Source of the DNA: Echinarachnius parma | Lineage: Eukaryota; Echinodermata; Echinoidea; Clypeasteroida; Echinarachniidae | Assembly (NCBI GenBank): GCA_037951105.1 | Contig: JBAMJV010007723.1 | Location: 1-64,000, forward strand | DNA length: 64,000 nt | Direction of reading: 5' to 3' | In this document: positions 24,514 through 38,600 of the stretch, piece by piece | Numbering within the stretch: position 1 is the stretch's first letter | Layout of the letters: each line of letters begins with the position of its first letter | The notes under the pieces: model-generated | Seen by the model: the letters and a program-made list of their open reading frames with translations, nothing else | What the model was told of the DNA's origin: nothing | Databases searched by the model: none | Position numbers and translations under genes: made by a program

Positions 24514-25948
24514 TAAACCCCTCAAAAAAAGTTCGGAAACTCAAGTTTGATCGATAATATCCCTCGTATTTTTTAATAAGCATATTCGAAATTGGTGTCA
24601 CAATAAAGCCTCATTATATACCTTTCAAACGGTGATTATGTGTAGTGATTATGAAATTGGGGCGATTGCAGTAGCTCAGAGAATAGGGGGAGGCAGGAAG
24701 TGAAATGTCGCAAAATGGCTCAATGCATTTAATTTACGAGTGCATGACTGTGCTGACCAGTTTTTTGAAAGTTCACTTCCTATTGAATACTGCCACCCTT
24801 TCCATTTATCAAAATCATTGGATACCATTTTAATGGAAATTATCTTTTCATTACGATGGCATATTGATCGTAATGATTAGGCAAATGGGTTGTGCGCAGC
24901 AAACCGGAATATGGAGATGGGTCGAGTGTAAAATCAGACAAAAAATATGGAGTTGACAAAAAATCAGAGCGTTGCATTTTTTTCGAGCTTTTGGGAGGAT
25001 ATTTTTAGCATTTCAAATGAAATATTCATGATTCAGATTGATATCAACGGAAAGCCCAACAACTCTTCTGTATGAAATTGTGAAATTTATAATGATTTTT
25101 GTAAAGGGTGGCTGCAGGGATATGAAAAAAGGGATATGAAAAGTGACCCATTTCAAAACGCTCTGATTTGTTGTCGGTGTCTAATACCATTGTGTGTAGG
25201 ATGTAATGCGACTTGAATGAGTTGGCCATGAATGAGAAGAATTCAATTGAAAACGCATGAATAGTGACTCAGTTGTGCCTTGAAATCAGAGCGGTTTGAA
25301 ATGGGTCACTTTTGAGGCTCCCCAACATTCAGCTCCCTGCAGCTGCCCTTCACTAAAATCATTATAAATGTTACATTTCCATACAGAAGAGTTATTGGGC
25401 TTTTCGTTGATATCAATTTTAATCATGAATATTTTATTTTAAATGCTAAAAAATCCTCCCAAAAGCTCGAAAAAAATGCAACGATGTGATTTTGTGTCAA
25501 CTCCATATCTTTTTGTTTTATTTCACACTCGACCCATCTCCATATTCCGGTTCGCTGCACACACCCCATTTGCAAAATCCTTACGATTAATATGCCATCG
25601 TAATGAAGAGATCATTTCCATTAAAATGGTATCAAATTCCAATGATTTTGATGAATGGAAAGGGTGGCAGTATTCAATAAAAAGTGAACTTTCAAAAAAC
25701 TGGTCAGCACAGTCATGCACTCGTAAATTAAATGCATTGAGCCATTTTGCGACATTTCACTTCCTGCCTCCCCCTTTTCTCTTAGCTACTACAATCTTCC
25801 CAATTGCATAATCACTACACATAATGCACCGTTTGAAAGGTATATAATGAGGCTTTATTGTGGTACCAATTTCGAATAGGCTAATTAACAAATATGAGAG
25901 ATATGATCGATCAAACTTGAGTTTCCGAACTTTTTTTGAGGGGTTTAG
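24514..25948. mobile_element. Giant foldback element, ~1.43 kb palindrome
   Basis: The left end CTAAACCCCTCAAAAAAAGTT and the right end AACTTTTTTTGAGGGGTTTAG are inverted copies. The arms stay paired for nearly 700 bp each, with shared blocks such as 'ggtcagcacagtcatgcac', 'ccatctccatattccggt' and 'gaagagttgttgggc'. The centre near 25110-25300 holds the turn. Open frames on the two arms are mirror copies and show no transposase motif. The CTCAAAAAAAGTT end resembles ends of Tc1/mariner-type MITEs. Confidence 0.85.
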
Positions 25949-27402
25949 TTTGTTTTTTGTTTTTATTATTGCACTAGGACAATCTCCAAGTTTTGAATGA
26001 TGAATTATACTTTCATTAATATTGCGCATACGAAAGTCTTTTTCTAACGAGACAATTTAAAATGACTGCCATTCGTCAACCTGGAATCTTACTATATATA
26101 AACACAAACTGACAGGTCAATTGGTCCCACCCACATAATTAGCCTACACATGACTTTCGTTTTTGATCCATATGGACAAACGTATCGGTAGTCTGGGGAA
26201 ATTATATAGGGTAGAGGTACTGCACTTCCACTATCAAAAGTTAAAGGCATTGCTTAGTATTAGTTCTTCTCGAATATCCCGACACGTGATTAACACCCTT
26301 TTTGTGCTTTCCATTTGAAGATCAGACGCGCGGTGCCATCTTTCGAATGCCTTGCGCTTAATACCCACTATATAGCCTAATGTTATATAGTGCGCACAAA
26401 CTAAACAACAAATTATTTTAAAATGGACTAAATTAGATGTTATGGATTGTAAAAATTATCAAATATTTGATTATTTGCTACATTATAATGATATTACTTA
26501 AACATTTGTCATGAAATCGATTATATGTAAACTGCGTACATTGACCATCTAAGGAAACAGTCAACTTGGCCACTACAGGCATGTAACCACTACATACATT
26601 TAGTCTAATTACGAAGTTTCGGACCGCCTTCGACATCTCCACGTATGATATTATATTTTTACATTATTATTGCATAGCACTGACATGCCGAAGTAATGAT
26701 GCTTTGCAAAATATGTTGGCATTTATACAAAAAACAAACAAAAATCATAATCGCCGGACTTTTCACATTTCAGTTGCCGTTTGTTTTTAAGTCATCACTG
26801 TTCCACCTTTATCATGTGTGTGCATGCAGGTCGAACGTGCTGGTTGATTGCGGAATTTGATTTTTCTTAAAATTGCTGATCATGTTGTATGCAAAATCAT
26901 ATCCCCAAACAAGGATGTACCAGGCTATTAGCCCACTAGTACCTCATTGCCCCAAATGATAGTGTTTTGTAGAAAGTATAGTTTCTGTTTAAATTTGTCA
27001 ATACTACACATTAGCTTTAAATCACTGTATGTCTACTCCTAAGTCCGGTCGGTATAGGCCTAGTATATCCTACCAAATAACAGCGGGGTAGCAAGACCCA
27101 GTCTGGAATGGGTCATGTTTACACTATGGCTGGGGCAGTTTGTGCACGATACCTACACAACATGAGTATAGTGTGTTTCATGTACATGTAATATATGTTT
27201 TGATTTTCTCTGATATCCATAAGGGGAAGCGAGGAAAGGCTTTTGATATAAAGTTGTGTTTAATTATTATTATAGGCCATCTAGCCAGCCTCATCTAGCC
27301 AAACACCAAGTGATGATGATTGCATTTTGTTTTTTAGAAAGCCGACCGACCGATCAATTCCTTGCCCTATCAGCTGACAGCTGCTTAAACTGTATATATA
27401 TA
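25949..27402. other. No gene seen
   Basis: AT-rich intergenic DNA. No splice-bounded open frame, RNA gene or transposon end was recognised. Confidence 0.5.
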
Positions 27403-27670
27403 CTACTCAAAAAAAGTTAAGGATCACTTTTTTCTTAACTTGTATTTTTCCAAGCTATGAGTGAGGTCTTACCTAGTTCTTTCATTTTTTGTTTGACTAG
27501 AATTGATGGTGTCCTCATTGGAATTTAAAAAATGATGCAAGAGACATTATGCAACAACTGGACCACATGTGATATGGATTACAGTGTGTTTGAAGTCATT
27601 CTGGAGTAAAAATATGTCATTTTAAAATTATACACAAAATAAAAAGTGATCCTTAACTTTTTTTGAGTAG
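27403..27670. mobile_element. MITE with CTACTCAAAAAAAGTTAAGG ends
   Basis: A ~268-bp element in a TA-rich context, with ~26-bp inverted ends (CTACTCAAAAAAAGTTAAGG... / ...CCTTAACTTTTTTTGAGTAG). From family knowledge, such ends and TA sites fit Tc1/mariner-derived MITEs. There is no coding capacity. Confidence 0.8.
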
Positions 27671-27739
27671 TGTATATATATATACGGCAGCTGCTTATAT
27701 ACAGGAGCGTATCCTATACGAGAAAGAACACCTGCAGTC

Positions 27740-28330
27740 TACCACAGTGTGAACACACTCTATTATAGAGTATGCTGAATTGGAGCGTGGTGAGCACTCT
27801 AAACACACTGTGCTCACACTGTGATCACATGATCTACACACTGTGATGGTACGGTATCACAATGCGCTGACAGTGTGTTCACACCATGCTCACACTGTGC
27901 TCACACTGTGAACACACAGTGTGATCACATGATCTACACACTGTGATGGCAGGGTATATCACGATGCGCTGGCGGCGTGTTCACACTATGCTCACACTGT
28001 GCTCACACTGTGAACACACAGTGTGATCACATGATCTATACACTGTGATGGCAGGGTATCACAATACGCTGACAGCGTGTTCACACTATGCTCACACTGT
28101 GATCACACTGTGAACACACAGTGTGATCACATGATCTATACACTGTGATGGCAGGGTATCACAATACGCTGACAGTGTGTTCACACTATGCTCACACTGT
28201 GCTCACACTGTGCTCACACTGTGAACACACAGTGTGATCACATTATCTACACACTGTGATGGCAAGGTATATCACGATGCGATGACGGCGTGTTCACACT
28301 GTGGTCCACACTGTAACACACTGTGTTATA
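27740..28330. repeat. ~103-bp minisatellite rich in CACACTGTG palindromes
   Basis: About five units, recognised by 'gatcacatgatcta' at about 27823, 27923, 28025, 28128 and 28235. Each carries several CACACTGTG and CACAGTGTG words, so single strands would fold extensively. Related text appears at 52085-52415. Confidence 0.9.
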
Positions 28331-28540
28331 TTCCTATTTATATCAAAACCAACATTATGATGATTCGATCCTCAATTGGGGATGCCGATGGGGTAGTCTG
28401 TATCTACATGTATGTGCATATTACTATCTATATTTATTCATGATTGGGAGGGGGGGGGGGTGTCCCACGCTCCCCCTCGCCCCCATAAAAGCCACTACAC
28501 ATCAGAGGCGTAGTTAGAATGTTTTCAGTGAGGGGGAGGG

Positions 28541-28652
28541 GCACGGGCGTAGCGAGTTACGTAATACCTACTCTAGTGGGGGGGATGAATGAATGGATCC
28601 TCCCCCCCCCCCCCGACTTGAATGGGTATCAATGTCATGTCTACGTCCGTGG
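28541..28652. mobile_element. Foldback repeat Q, copy 1, with poly-G/poly-C centre
   Basis: The 'cacgggcgtagcgagttacg' end is mirrored by '...gtctacgtccgtggg'. The centre contains G and C runs around 'atgaatgaatggatcct'. A second copy with the same plan is at 58701-58812. Confidence 0.6.
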
Positions 28653-29497
28653 GGAGGGGCACTGTGCATTGCCTTGCAATTTCATGAGGAGAACATGTTT
28701 TTACTTGACATGCGAAATCCCTGTTTGATTGGGGGGGGGGGGGGGCAGCTTTGGGGAGCAAGGACAATTTGTGGGGGCATGTGCCCCAGCCCCTCTCCCC
28801 CGTAGCTACGCCACTGTCCATCCTCCACGCACCACAGACTCTCCCGTCCACTCTCTCCAGCTCGTCTCTCACATCAGCTACATCGCATCTCATCGGTGAC
28901 AGTTGTGTTCATGACCACTCTCATTATTTTGCTTTCTGATCAAAGTATACGTGGGTAGATTGTTATTCAAGTCTGTTTAGTCGATATTCTTTTTTTTTTT
29001 GCAAGGCAATATAAACCGTCCTTTGGCATTTGGCAACATAAAGGGATATTGCGCGAGGTAAGATAAATAGTAGAGCCGCGTGTTTACGTTTAAAGCAAGA
29101 GAGAACTCCCCAACGTTCAAGTTCATGAGCTTTGTGAGTAGAATAGAATCAACTTTGGGAAATTACAAGTAGCTGATGACGTTTTACATTTTTGGATCAG
29201 ATAAATCTTTACCGCGTATTTTGGTCATCTCTACAATTGTTTTGTTCTTCGATGACACTTGGTTTCGGCTACTGATGATCGAACTTCCATCGGTTAATGT
29301 TGTTTCTTCTCTAGAAGTGATCTAAGGAAAAGGCGTGCATGGAGAGAGAACCCAACATGCCAACCTGTTTGTTAAACATCATGTCTAAACCTGGCGATTT
29401 ATCAACGATAGACAATGGATGCGAATTCTAAAAGTAACTTCTAAAAGTTTGCAGTGTAATATAATTATACGTATACAGGTATAGGGAATAAGCAATC

Positions 29498-29689
29498 ATG
29501 ATTTTAATGGAATTTGACATTTGTGCAAAACTGACGTGGTTTTCAGCGCTGTATTTCCTGGGCATGTTTTACATCAACGGGCAGGCTGTCAGGAGTGCTA
29601 ACTGTTGTTCGAGAGATGACGGCGGGGGTATCGGGTTTGACCAACGCCGTTCGGAGAAAACAAAACTATTTCAATATGATCCAGTCGAG
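29498..29689 (+). CDS. P4HTM: P4HTM-A exon 1: start codon and signal anchor
   Basis: 64 codons from ATG at 29498 (a second in-frame ATG lies at 29507) to the donor gtaacg. The stretch LTWFSALYFLGMFY is a single hydrophobic segment, read as signal peptide or signal anchor. The exon ends ...FQYDPVE, which leads well into the IGHIRRVEL of exon 2. No more upstream exon is needed. Confidence 0.75.
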
Positions 29690-32600
29690 GTAACGAAGCA
29701 AATTAGCAAGAGGAAAATCAATTGTGGCAGTAAACATGCATACTATAATATGTGCCTGCATGTGTGGTATGTGTGGTCAAATGAAGTGGATGTTTAAAGA
29801 GGTGAATTTTGGGGCTCTGTCTTCATGGTCTAGTAAAGTGCTTGCACATTTAGAAGCGTATTATGTATCCATGTTAATCGTGCCGAGTCTAAAAGTTTCA
29901 TATTCAGGATATTACGCATGAGTACTAAGAGCAATAACATAAACATGGAATAATAAACATAAGTTGAATTATGAGCCTAGTTTAGTCTGGTTTTGGCCGC
30001 TAGCCAAATACATAAATCATTTGGATGTAAAAGGTACTGGGTTAGCATATCGTCGGAGACATTATTATCAAATCGGATCGGTCGAAATTTCAGCAGTCAT
30101 TCCAAGGAGGTAATATAATTAAACCTCCTTGGTCGTACGGTATGGCCTGCTAATCAAAAGTTTTAAGTAAAATATAATTAAAATAAAGGGATAGTTAAGT
30201 TTTGGTAGAGAGGGCGCTAAACATAATAATTTTTGTATGAGATAATGAAAAACTGAGTGTAAAATTTGACAGGGCATAATATTTTAGTGACAGAATAAAC
30301 TGTATTTGATCAAAATCGGTTCAGAAACGACTGAAATATCCATAAACATAACCATTTGTAATAAATGTGGGGCCCCGCAAATATTAGCTAATTTTGAATC
30401 AACCGTTACAAACAAAATTTAAATGCTTCCTTTTTAAAAAAAATTTCAAAAGAAGTGTTTTATTAGTTGTTGATTATCTCTCTATCTAATCACTATTTTT
30501 ATGAACCTTCACATGCACAATATTTTATTTAAAATGGTTCAAACCAATGAGTTTTTAGAGAGCGCCATCTTGAGTTTGAACGGCTCTGTTTGAATGATAA
30601 AAGACTTTTTACTTAGTAGTTTGTAATTTTGAATTCCTTTCAAGCATGGTAGAGTTATAACTATTAGTTTGTAATGTAATGGTGCAGGTTGTGGTTACTA
30701 AAATTCAGTTTGACCAAAACTGTACTCTCTTTACCAGAACTCAACTATCCCTTTAAACTATTTATCAAAATGATTTTGAAGGAACGCGTTTAGCGTACTA
30801 TTACGATCCTCCAAAGCAAGTGATGTATTTCTTGTATTATTTTGTGCTTGTATATTAGACAAGATTAATTAGCTTGCCATTAAATATCCACTCATCAATC
30901 CAATAAGTATTTCCCAAGTGATTCATGAACTGTGTTAATTTCAACCAAACGCAGTTGGAGCTTTCCTATTTCTCTTGTGCATATTATTGTGTGATTAATG
31001 GTAACAGTCTCTTTTTACGGAGATATAAATAAGTGAAAAACGATCCCGAAACGCTAATGAAACTATCACACATTATTCGGAAGAGTTGTACAATAATATC
31101 GGTATATGACTGAATACTCAAATGTCACATTTTAGACAAATCTAATTAAGTTAATGGATCACTATAATTGTCCGCTCTTTGTCATATAGTGTGCCACTCG
31201 TTGTATTGGTTTTCTACAAACAACAAAGGGTTCACCTTATTAAAAGGGATCTAGTAACTTTGTGCAAAAAGTAATGAATGGTTGATAAACAGTGCATCGT
31301 TGTGATCGGACTTGTCCACTGAGTAATGTGTGAACATTTCACGTAACATGGATGTTTTATATGCCGAGTAATGAGCGAAAATGCAACGTGGTTTTCGCTT
31401 TACTGATTGCACTGATAGTACATGGTTATAACTTTCTAGTTGATAACTACAAATCCGAAAACTTCAATCGTAAATATCTTTTTAAGGAAAGGGAAATAAA
31501 AAAAAAAAAACTGTTCAATGCCTGTATTAATTGGTTATACGAATACAATGTATGAGAGGACCACTAGAGTTCTATGAAGTAAGTTTGTATGCATTTGGAC
31601 AATCTAGTATATTATTGGTATCTCATATGTCCACAGGGTATTGTGTGAAAATGCCAAGTCAAATGGACATTGCATGGCCAAGTAATGAGCGAAAATGTGA
31701 TATTCAATAATTCACTGCACTCACTTTGTACACAGAAGAAAAACTCGCCCGGAGTTTTTCTTATCTGAATACTTCGATCGTACATATCTTTGTAACGAAA
31801 GGGAAATTTGAGAAACCGAAACCTGTCCCATGATTTTATTGTTAATACGAATACAACAAGGTATGAGGGAACCGCTAGAATGAACATTTTATTTTGAGGA
31901 TTTGGACAATGTTACTAAGTCCCTTTAACATGTTTAGGGATTTGCCCGTTGTTTCCCTAACTTATATACTGGAAACTCCTGTATCATGTATGAATCTTCA
32001 GATCAAGGAGGAAGCTGACATACCTAGTAAATCTGACAATTATCTATGATAGTATCAGCAGTGGTACTGAGGAAATTGTAATTTGTTATTGAGGAAACGG
32101 GAAGAGCTGCAAGTCATCAAATATTTTGCCATTAAAGGGGAATTCCTTCCAAATCAATACGATGTTCGCTATCATTATGACATATGTTATGAAGCAGTGG
32201 CGTACCCAGGATTTTTTCAAGGGGGGGGGGGTTATATCGTCTGCCAAATTTCTGAGACCAAGACCAGGACCAGGCATATTTTTTCGAGGCCGAGACCAAG
32301 ACCATTGCTTGAGAATCGTGTAAGCGGGGGGGGGGGGGGGGGGGGGGGGGCGGTGTCCGAGACCGAATACCTTCAACATTTTCGAGACCGAGAACAGGAC
32401 TAGTCAAACAAATTATTTTCGAGGCAGAGACCAAGAAGACCATTGTTTGGTTCAACCCCCCCCCCCCCCCTGAGTACACCTATGTTATGAAGGAAGGTAG
32501 ATGCGATGAACACTGAGCGAAAATTTAAGCCAAAACGGTCATGACTATGTAACTTTATTTTATGGATAATAAGTGAGTACGTTGTTCTACCGATCAATGT

Positions 32601-35600
32601 CGATTGTGACGTCATATGACAACTGCTTCCATTCTGATTTTCTCATGCACGTTTAAAAAAAAACACACACGGTTCCAAATATTTGGCCCATCGATATTTC
32701 TAAAGATTGTTCCTGAAAAAAAATAAAAGAAGACTATTACTTGCAACTCAAATGTAGTATGATTGAATTTGTTTTCTTAAATAAAACATACAATATGTCG
32801 AGTTGATCATGATTGATGTCACTATTGTGACAAGCAGCAGCAATTTCGAAAGGAGGCTCATTTCTACTTGACGTTAAAATAGGGATACACCGATCTCTTG
32901 CTTCTTGTCCGGTTCTGAAACAATTTTCATCGATTATTCCACCCATTTACCTTCTTTCATAACAGCAATCAGATTTCTAGGGTAGAATATCCCTTTAAAG
33001 GGGTAGTTCAGTTTTGGTATTGAGGTAGTATTTCAACAAAACATTACATGCATAACTTTGTATGAAAAATAGTTGAAACCAATGCTTTTTTAGAGAGCGC
33101 TCTCTTGTGTTTTAATGGCTCTTTTTAATTTTTTTTTAATGATAACAGGCTTTTAACTTAGTCGTTTGTAATTGTCTATACCATTCGAGAATGGTGGAGT
33201 TATGACTATAAATTTGTAATGTTATTGTGCAGGTTGTTGTTACTAAAGCTCAGCATTACCAACACTGTACTACCCCTTAAAGGTAAACTGATGTAAAGGA
33301 CTACTGCTACGACTTCCTGATAAAGTGACTTTATTTTGATTCCAAACAGATTGGACACATTCGTCGCGTCGAGCTTGACCCGGGGAGGACGGTCAGCATG
33401 AAAACACTAGCAATTCGTCCTCCAATCTTTGGTAATTTGTGTTTTTATCAATCTTGTTTGATCAGCCCTTATACAGTGCACCATTGGACAGAGTTCATAC
33501 AATATACAAAATGTATGTTGGGCTGCAATTACGTGAACATAAAGAGTTGCGATCAACCGAAAAGTTGCGATTAATCGCAAGTCGGTAAATACGCACATAA
33601 TTATTTTGAGCCAATCAGATGTGCGCATTTAGGCGCATTTTCTGACTTGCGATTAATCGCAGCTCTTTATGCAACACCCCATGTTCACGTAATGTTGACA
33701 TAATAGTACAATTGTAGTAACATTGTCACAGATTTGTTACAAGTTTCTCAATTACGAATAAAAATAGCATTTGTAAAACAATGTAACCCCGTTTTGTCCC
33801 TACCCAGGCTAGCTCTATGCTCATCCCCTCCCTTCCCCACTCTCTCCAGCCTCCCACACCTCATACGGTAGCTCTCTCACCCCTTCTCTCTATATACCTC
33901 TCCCCTTAAATATCCCAACTCCGTCTAAATCTGTCCCATCTCTAGGGCCCCGTTGCAGAAAGAGATACAATCAATTGTAAGTTGCAATTAATTGTAAGTC
34001 ATATCACATGTTCTAGATGCACAAATCTGATTGGTTGAAACGCGTACATTTTCTGACTTACAATCAATTATAACTTACAATCGATTGTATCTCTTTCTGC
34101 AACGGGGCCCTGGTCTCCCATCTAAACCTCCCCCTCCTCTTTACCCATCCCCTCTAAATGCATCATGTTTATACCAATCATAAAAGTCCTGTCCCCCTAC
34201 ATGTCTCAACCCGACACCTCTCCCCACTTTATATTTCGCTTCTCTCTACACCTTCCTACTACATGTCTCAATTTTCTTTCTATCACCCCAATGACGACTA
34301 CTACTTTCCCTATAGGTGGTCACTATACACAGGATGAACTATAAAAGTTATACATTAAAGGCATCTAGTAACTTTGTTGACATGTGCAAAAAGTGATGAA
34401 GGGTTGATGCAATGTATATTGTTGTTATCTCATATGTCCACAGGGTATTGTGTGAAAATTTCAAGTCAAATGGACATTGCATGGCCAAGTAATGAGCGAA
34501 AATGCAAAGTCATATGCACTAACTCACTGCACTCACTTTGTACACGGTTTCAAAACTCCGGGGGAGTTTTTCTTATCTGAAATCTTCGATCGTACATATC
34601 TTTGTAACGAAAGGGACATTTGAAAAACCTAAACCTGTCCCATGATTTTCTTGTTAATACGAATACAACAAGGTATGAGGGAACCGCTAGAATTAAAATT
34701 TTATTTTGAGGATTTGGACAATGTTACTAAGTCCCTTTAATATAGCAGTACTCCAAAAGGGATATAAGACCCAAAAATAATGTTATCATAAATGGAAGAT
34801 AATACTTTTAGTAGTACATTCCAACCAAAAACAAATCATCTGCAAAATAGGTTTACAGAAAAATAAATTGATTTGAAAAATCATCATCATGTTACAATGT
34901 GTGTCAATGGGTCTGCAGAAGAAGATACCTTATAACCCAGCTCTTCGCAAAGTATTGAGCATCTATTTGTATGAAATCAAACAAACCTTTGTTGTTCTAT
35001 AGATAGCTAGTGGCCCCCTGTAAAACGAAAGTCACGTTTCATCTACACTGGTTACCATTATAGAAGTGAAGAACTTCTTGACTACGGAAGAATGCGACTA
35101 CATCAAATCGCTGGCCATGGCAAACGGTCTGGAGGTTAGCAAAACGGCAGTGCAGGGTTCAACTCCAAACATTTCCGAACTCCGCCGAGGCTTCAACGAG
35201 TCCTTCTGGCGTCGGCGGGTGACGGCATACGATGTCGATGGCGATGCGGTGTTGGACCCACAAGAGGCGATTGAATGTCTCGCAGAGCTGCGAATGACGA
35301 ACGTCACCGCCGCCATGTTGGACTTGATGATGACGGACCTGGAGCTCGACCAGGACTCGGACGCTCGGCTCGAGCCGAGAGAGCTGTGGCGCATATCCGA
35401 ACACGGTCCTTCGGAAGTTGCCGAAGACATCCGAGCGTGGCTAACCAGCTGGCGAAATGGAGATGGAGAGCGGCTGGTGAAGCGATGGAAGGGACGCACG
35501 AGGGTTAGCCAGCAAACGTGGCTAAGCTCACGGGAAGACGACCGCCTCCCTTTACGTGATATCCAAGAAAGGTCAGTACTATCTCATATTAAAAGTCGTC

Positions 35601-38600
35601 TTTATGTTATCTCAAAGCAGAAGTGACTGATGCCAACGACAGCCACCGTGCTCCTATAAAAACACTCACGATATACTATCACGATAGATCCAAAGATTTC
35701 GAAAATTAACAAGACTAGCATGCTGTTTAAGATGGTTACAAATTCGCTTCAATCAGCCCTTTGACCATGTTGACCTATAGTCTAACTAAAAATGTTGAAT
35801 CTAAATACTTGATTGTATGGCTTAAAAGGGATACATTCGCAAGCAAAGTGATATATCTAATTGTATTCCTACCCTTTGTTTTATTCACCTTAAAGGATTG
35901 TGGCATTAACGAGACTGCCGCCGGAAATAGTTTACACGAGTGAAGAGATGCAGGTAAGGCCCGGCGCAGACAGAGCCGACTCGACCCGATCCGACTGGTT
36001 TTCAGCCTGATTAACTCAGTATGCGCTGATTCAGGTCTCCGGTTTTTCAAGTGCCAGTGGGAGGTCATTCGGGCAAGGCCGATTCAACATGTTGGATCGG
36101 CTCCGACTGAGCGAAACTGACTCTAGTCTGACTGAAAACCAGTCGGATCGGGTCGAGTCGGCTCTGTCTGCGCCGGGCTTAACGTGTTGAACTAACGTTG
36201 ACACACTAACATTTTGCTGATTAGTACATGTGGATATCCAGTAATTATATCAAAACAGACATAAAAATGCACACACTTAAAAAAAAAATGTTGTTAGTGA
36301 TTTTTATTTGTACAAATTAACATAACATTTACAATTGAATAACATTTCAAATAATAAAAGTTTACATCTCAAGTGTACAAATCAAGTGTAATTCACAAAA
36401 ATTAAACACGATGGAGATTTAACAAAAGATAAAAGAGAAGTAAACATGCTACTTCTCCCCCCCCCCCCCCCCCTCCCCACCCCCTACACGCTCACCCACT
36501 CCCCCCTGCCCCGGAAATCTGCTCACATTCATATACATATTCAAATCAATACTTTTTTAATATTACAAGCTCACGGGAGAAAAATCGTGTATGAAGAGTT
36601 CATTCTTTCAATCATCTTCTAATTTTACCGTTTCCCATTTTTTGTAAATGTAGTCCTTATTTCCCCCCTTATTTCCCCATTTACACACACACACACACAC
36701 ACACGCACGCACGCACGCACACACGCACACACGCACACACACACACACGCACACACACACACACACACGCACACGCGCACACACACACACAGACACACAC
36801 ACACACACACACACGTACACGCACGCACACACATATATGCAAACATATAAACATTCATACGTACATACATATACACACACATATTTTGTTTTTCTGTATA
36901 AAATATTATTTAGAAAAATATATTATTTGTTAATAATAATAAAATATTTGTTAATTTTGTATCTAATGTATTAATACGGATTTGCTGAAAACATCCTGTT
37001 TTAATCAAACAAACCAACAAACACGCACACGCACATACACATACACACGCACATACACTTTTTTTAAAGTCCTTTTTATTCCTCCAAATTAAAATATAAC
37101 ATTTCCAATTGAATAACACATGTTCAATGTTAAAGGGGTAGTACAGCTTTGGAAAGGCTGAACTTTAGTAACCAAACCTGGATAGTAACATTATAAACTA
37201 ATAGTTATAACTCTATCATGCTCAATTACAAACGACTAAGTAAAAAACCTGTTATCATTCAAAAAGAGCCATTAAAATACAAGATGGCGCTTCCTAAAAA
37301 TGCATTGGTTTCAACCATTTTTCATACAAAATTATGCATGTGATGTTTTATTGAAATAATGATTAAATAAAGAGATCATCAACAACTATTTTAAAAACGC
37401 TTTTGAAAATTTAATTTTTGGAAAAAATCATCTAATTATTTGGACCCCAAATAGTTATAAGATCAGATATATTTATTGATATTTCAGCCGTTTCTGGGTC
37501 GATTTTACCAAATAAAGTTTATTCTGCCATTACAATTGCATGTTCTCTCAAATTCGACACTCAGTTTTTCATTACCTCACACAACAATGTTGATGTGCAG
37601 CGCGCTCTCTACCAAAACTGAACCACCCCTTTAAGAAATACAACAATTAGGCCTATAGTGAAATATAAAGTACAAATGATTCTTACATTGAAAAAAAAGA
37701 TACAAATACAAATAGAAATCAAGTAATATTCAATTCACATACCATGAAATAAACATAATGGAGGTTTTAAAAGATAAAAAGAGAAAACGACACGAACTCC
37801 TTCACGTTGAATATCCCAGCACTGAACCAAATATTATACAAATAATACACGGTCTAGAGTGTGTTGTGTAAATGCAGCGCATTCGAGGTTATGTTATATG
37901 TGCGTTGGAGGCGAAGCCGAGTGCGCATGCGCACATCTAACATAACCGAGAATTGCGCTGCATTTACATGACGCGCGATAAATGACCGTTTATTATTGGT
38001 TTAAAAAAAACTGGCTCAACTACCAAAATACGAGCGCTGCAAATTAAATTGATCGTCGATTCTGCTCGCGGTGCATATGCGCAAGCTAGCTAGCTACGCT
38101 CTAGTGCATTACGCGTCCAATGCATGTGACGTGTACCGAATGCTGCTTTATAATTGTTTGTATTGTTTATTAAATTAATTACCGTACAACTGGTAGCTAG
38201 CTAGCTATAGTTCAAACACACATGCACAGCTCAGGTACACACGCCGGCCTGCGCTAATTAATTGCAGCGTGCTTTGATTTAGCACATTTCTAAAACAAAT
38301 CTTGGGAAGGATTCATGACATGAGGACGATTCGATGAGGAATAATTCATCAAATGGTAAGTAATAACTAGATCTAGACTAGCCAATAGCCATGATAGATT
38401 ATGGTATTACTTCAATCTAGATTGAAACAATGTAAACAAGCATTGTGACGTCACAGTCGTGCAAATATCGCGCAACAAAAAGTGACAACACATATAGTGT
38501 TACGCTTTTTCTTGTTTGATTGTTGAAATTTAATGAATAGTCACGTTTACTGAATTTACCAGAGCCGTTTTATAAAAAGCAACAACATTTAATAACATGC

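Noticed and set aside
32737-32946. Minus-strand frame MGGIIDENCFRTGQEARD...
   Set aside because: Looks coding-like by eye but has no recognised domain, no partner exon and weak boundaries.
36600-36882. Cys/Val-rich frames on the minus strand
   Set aside because: CA microsatellite artefact.
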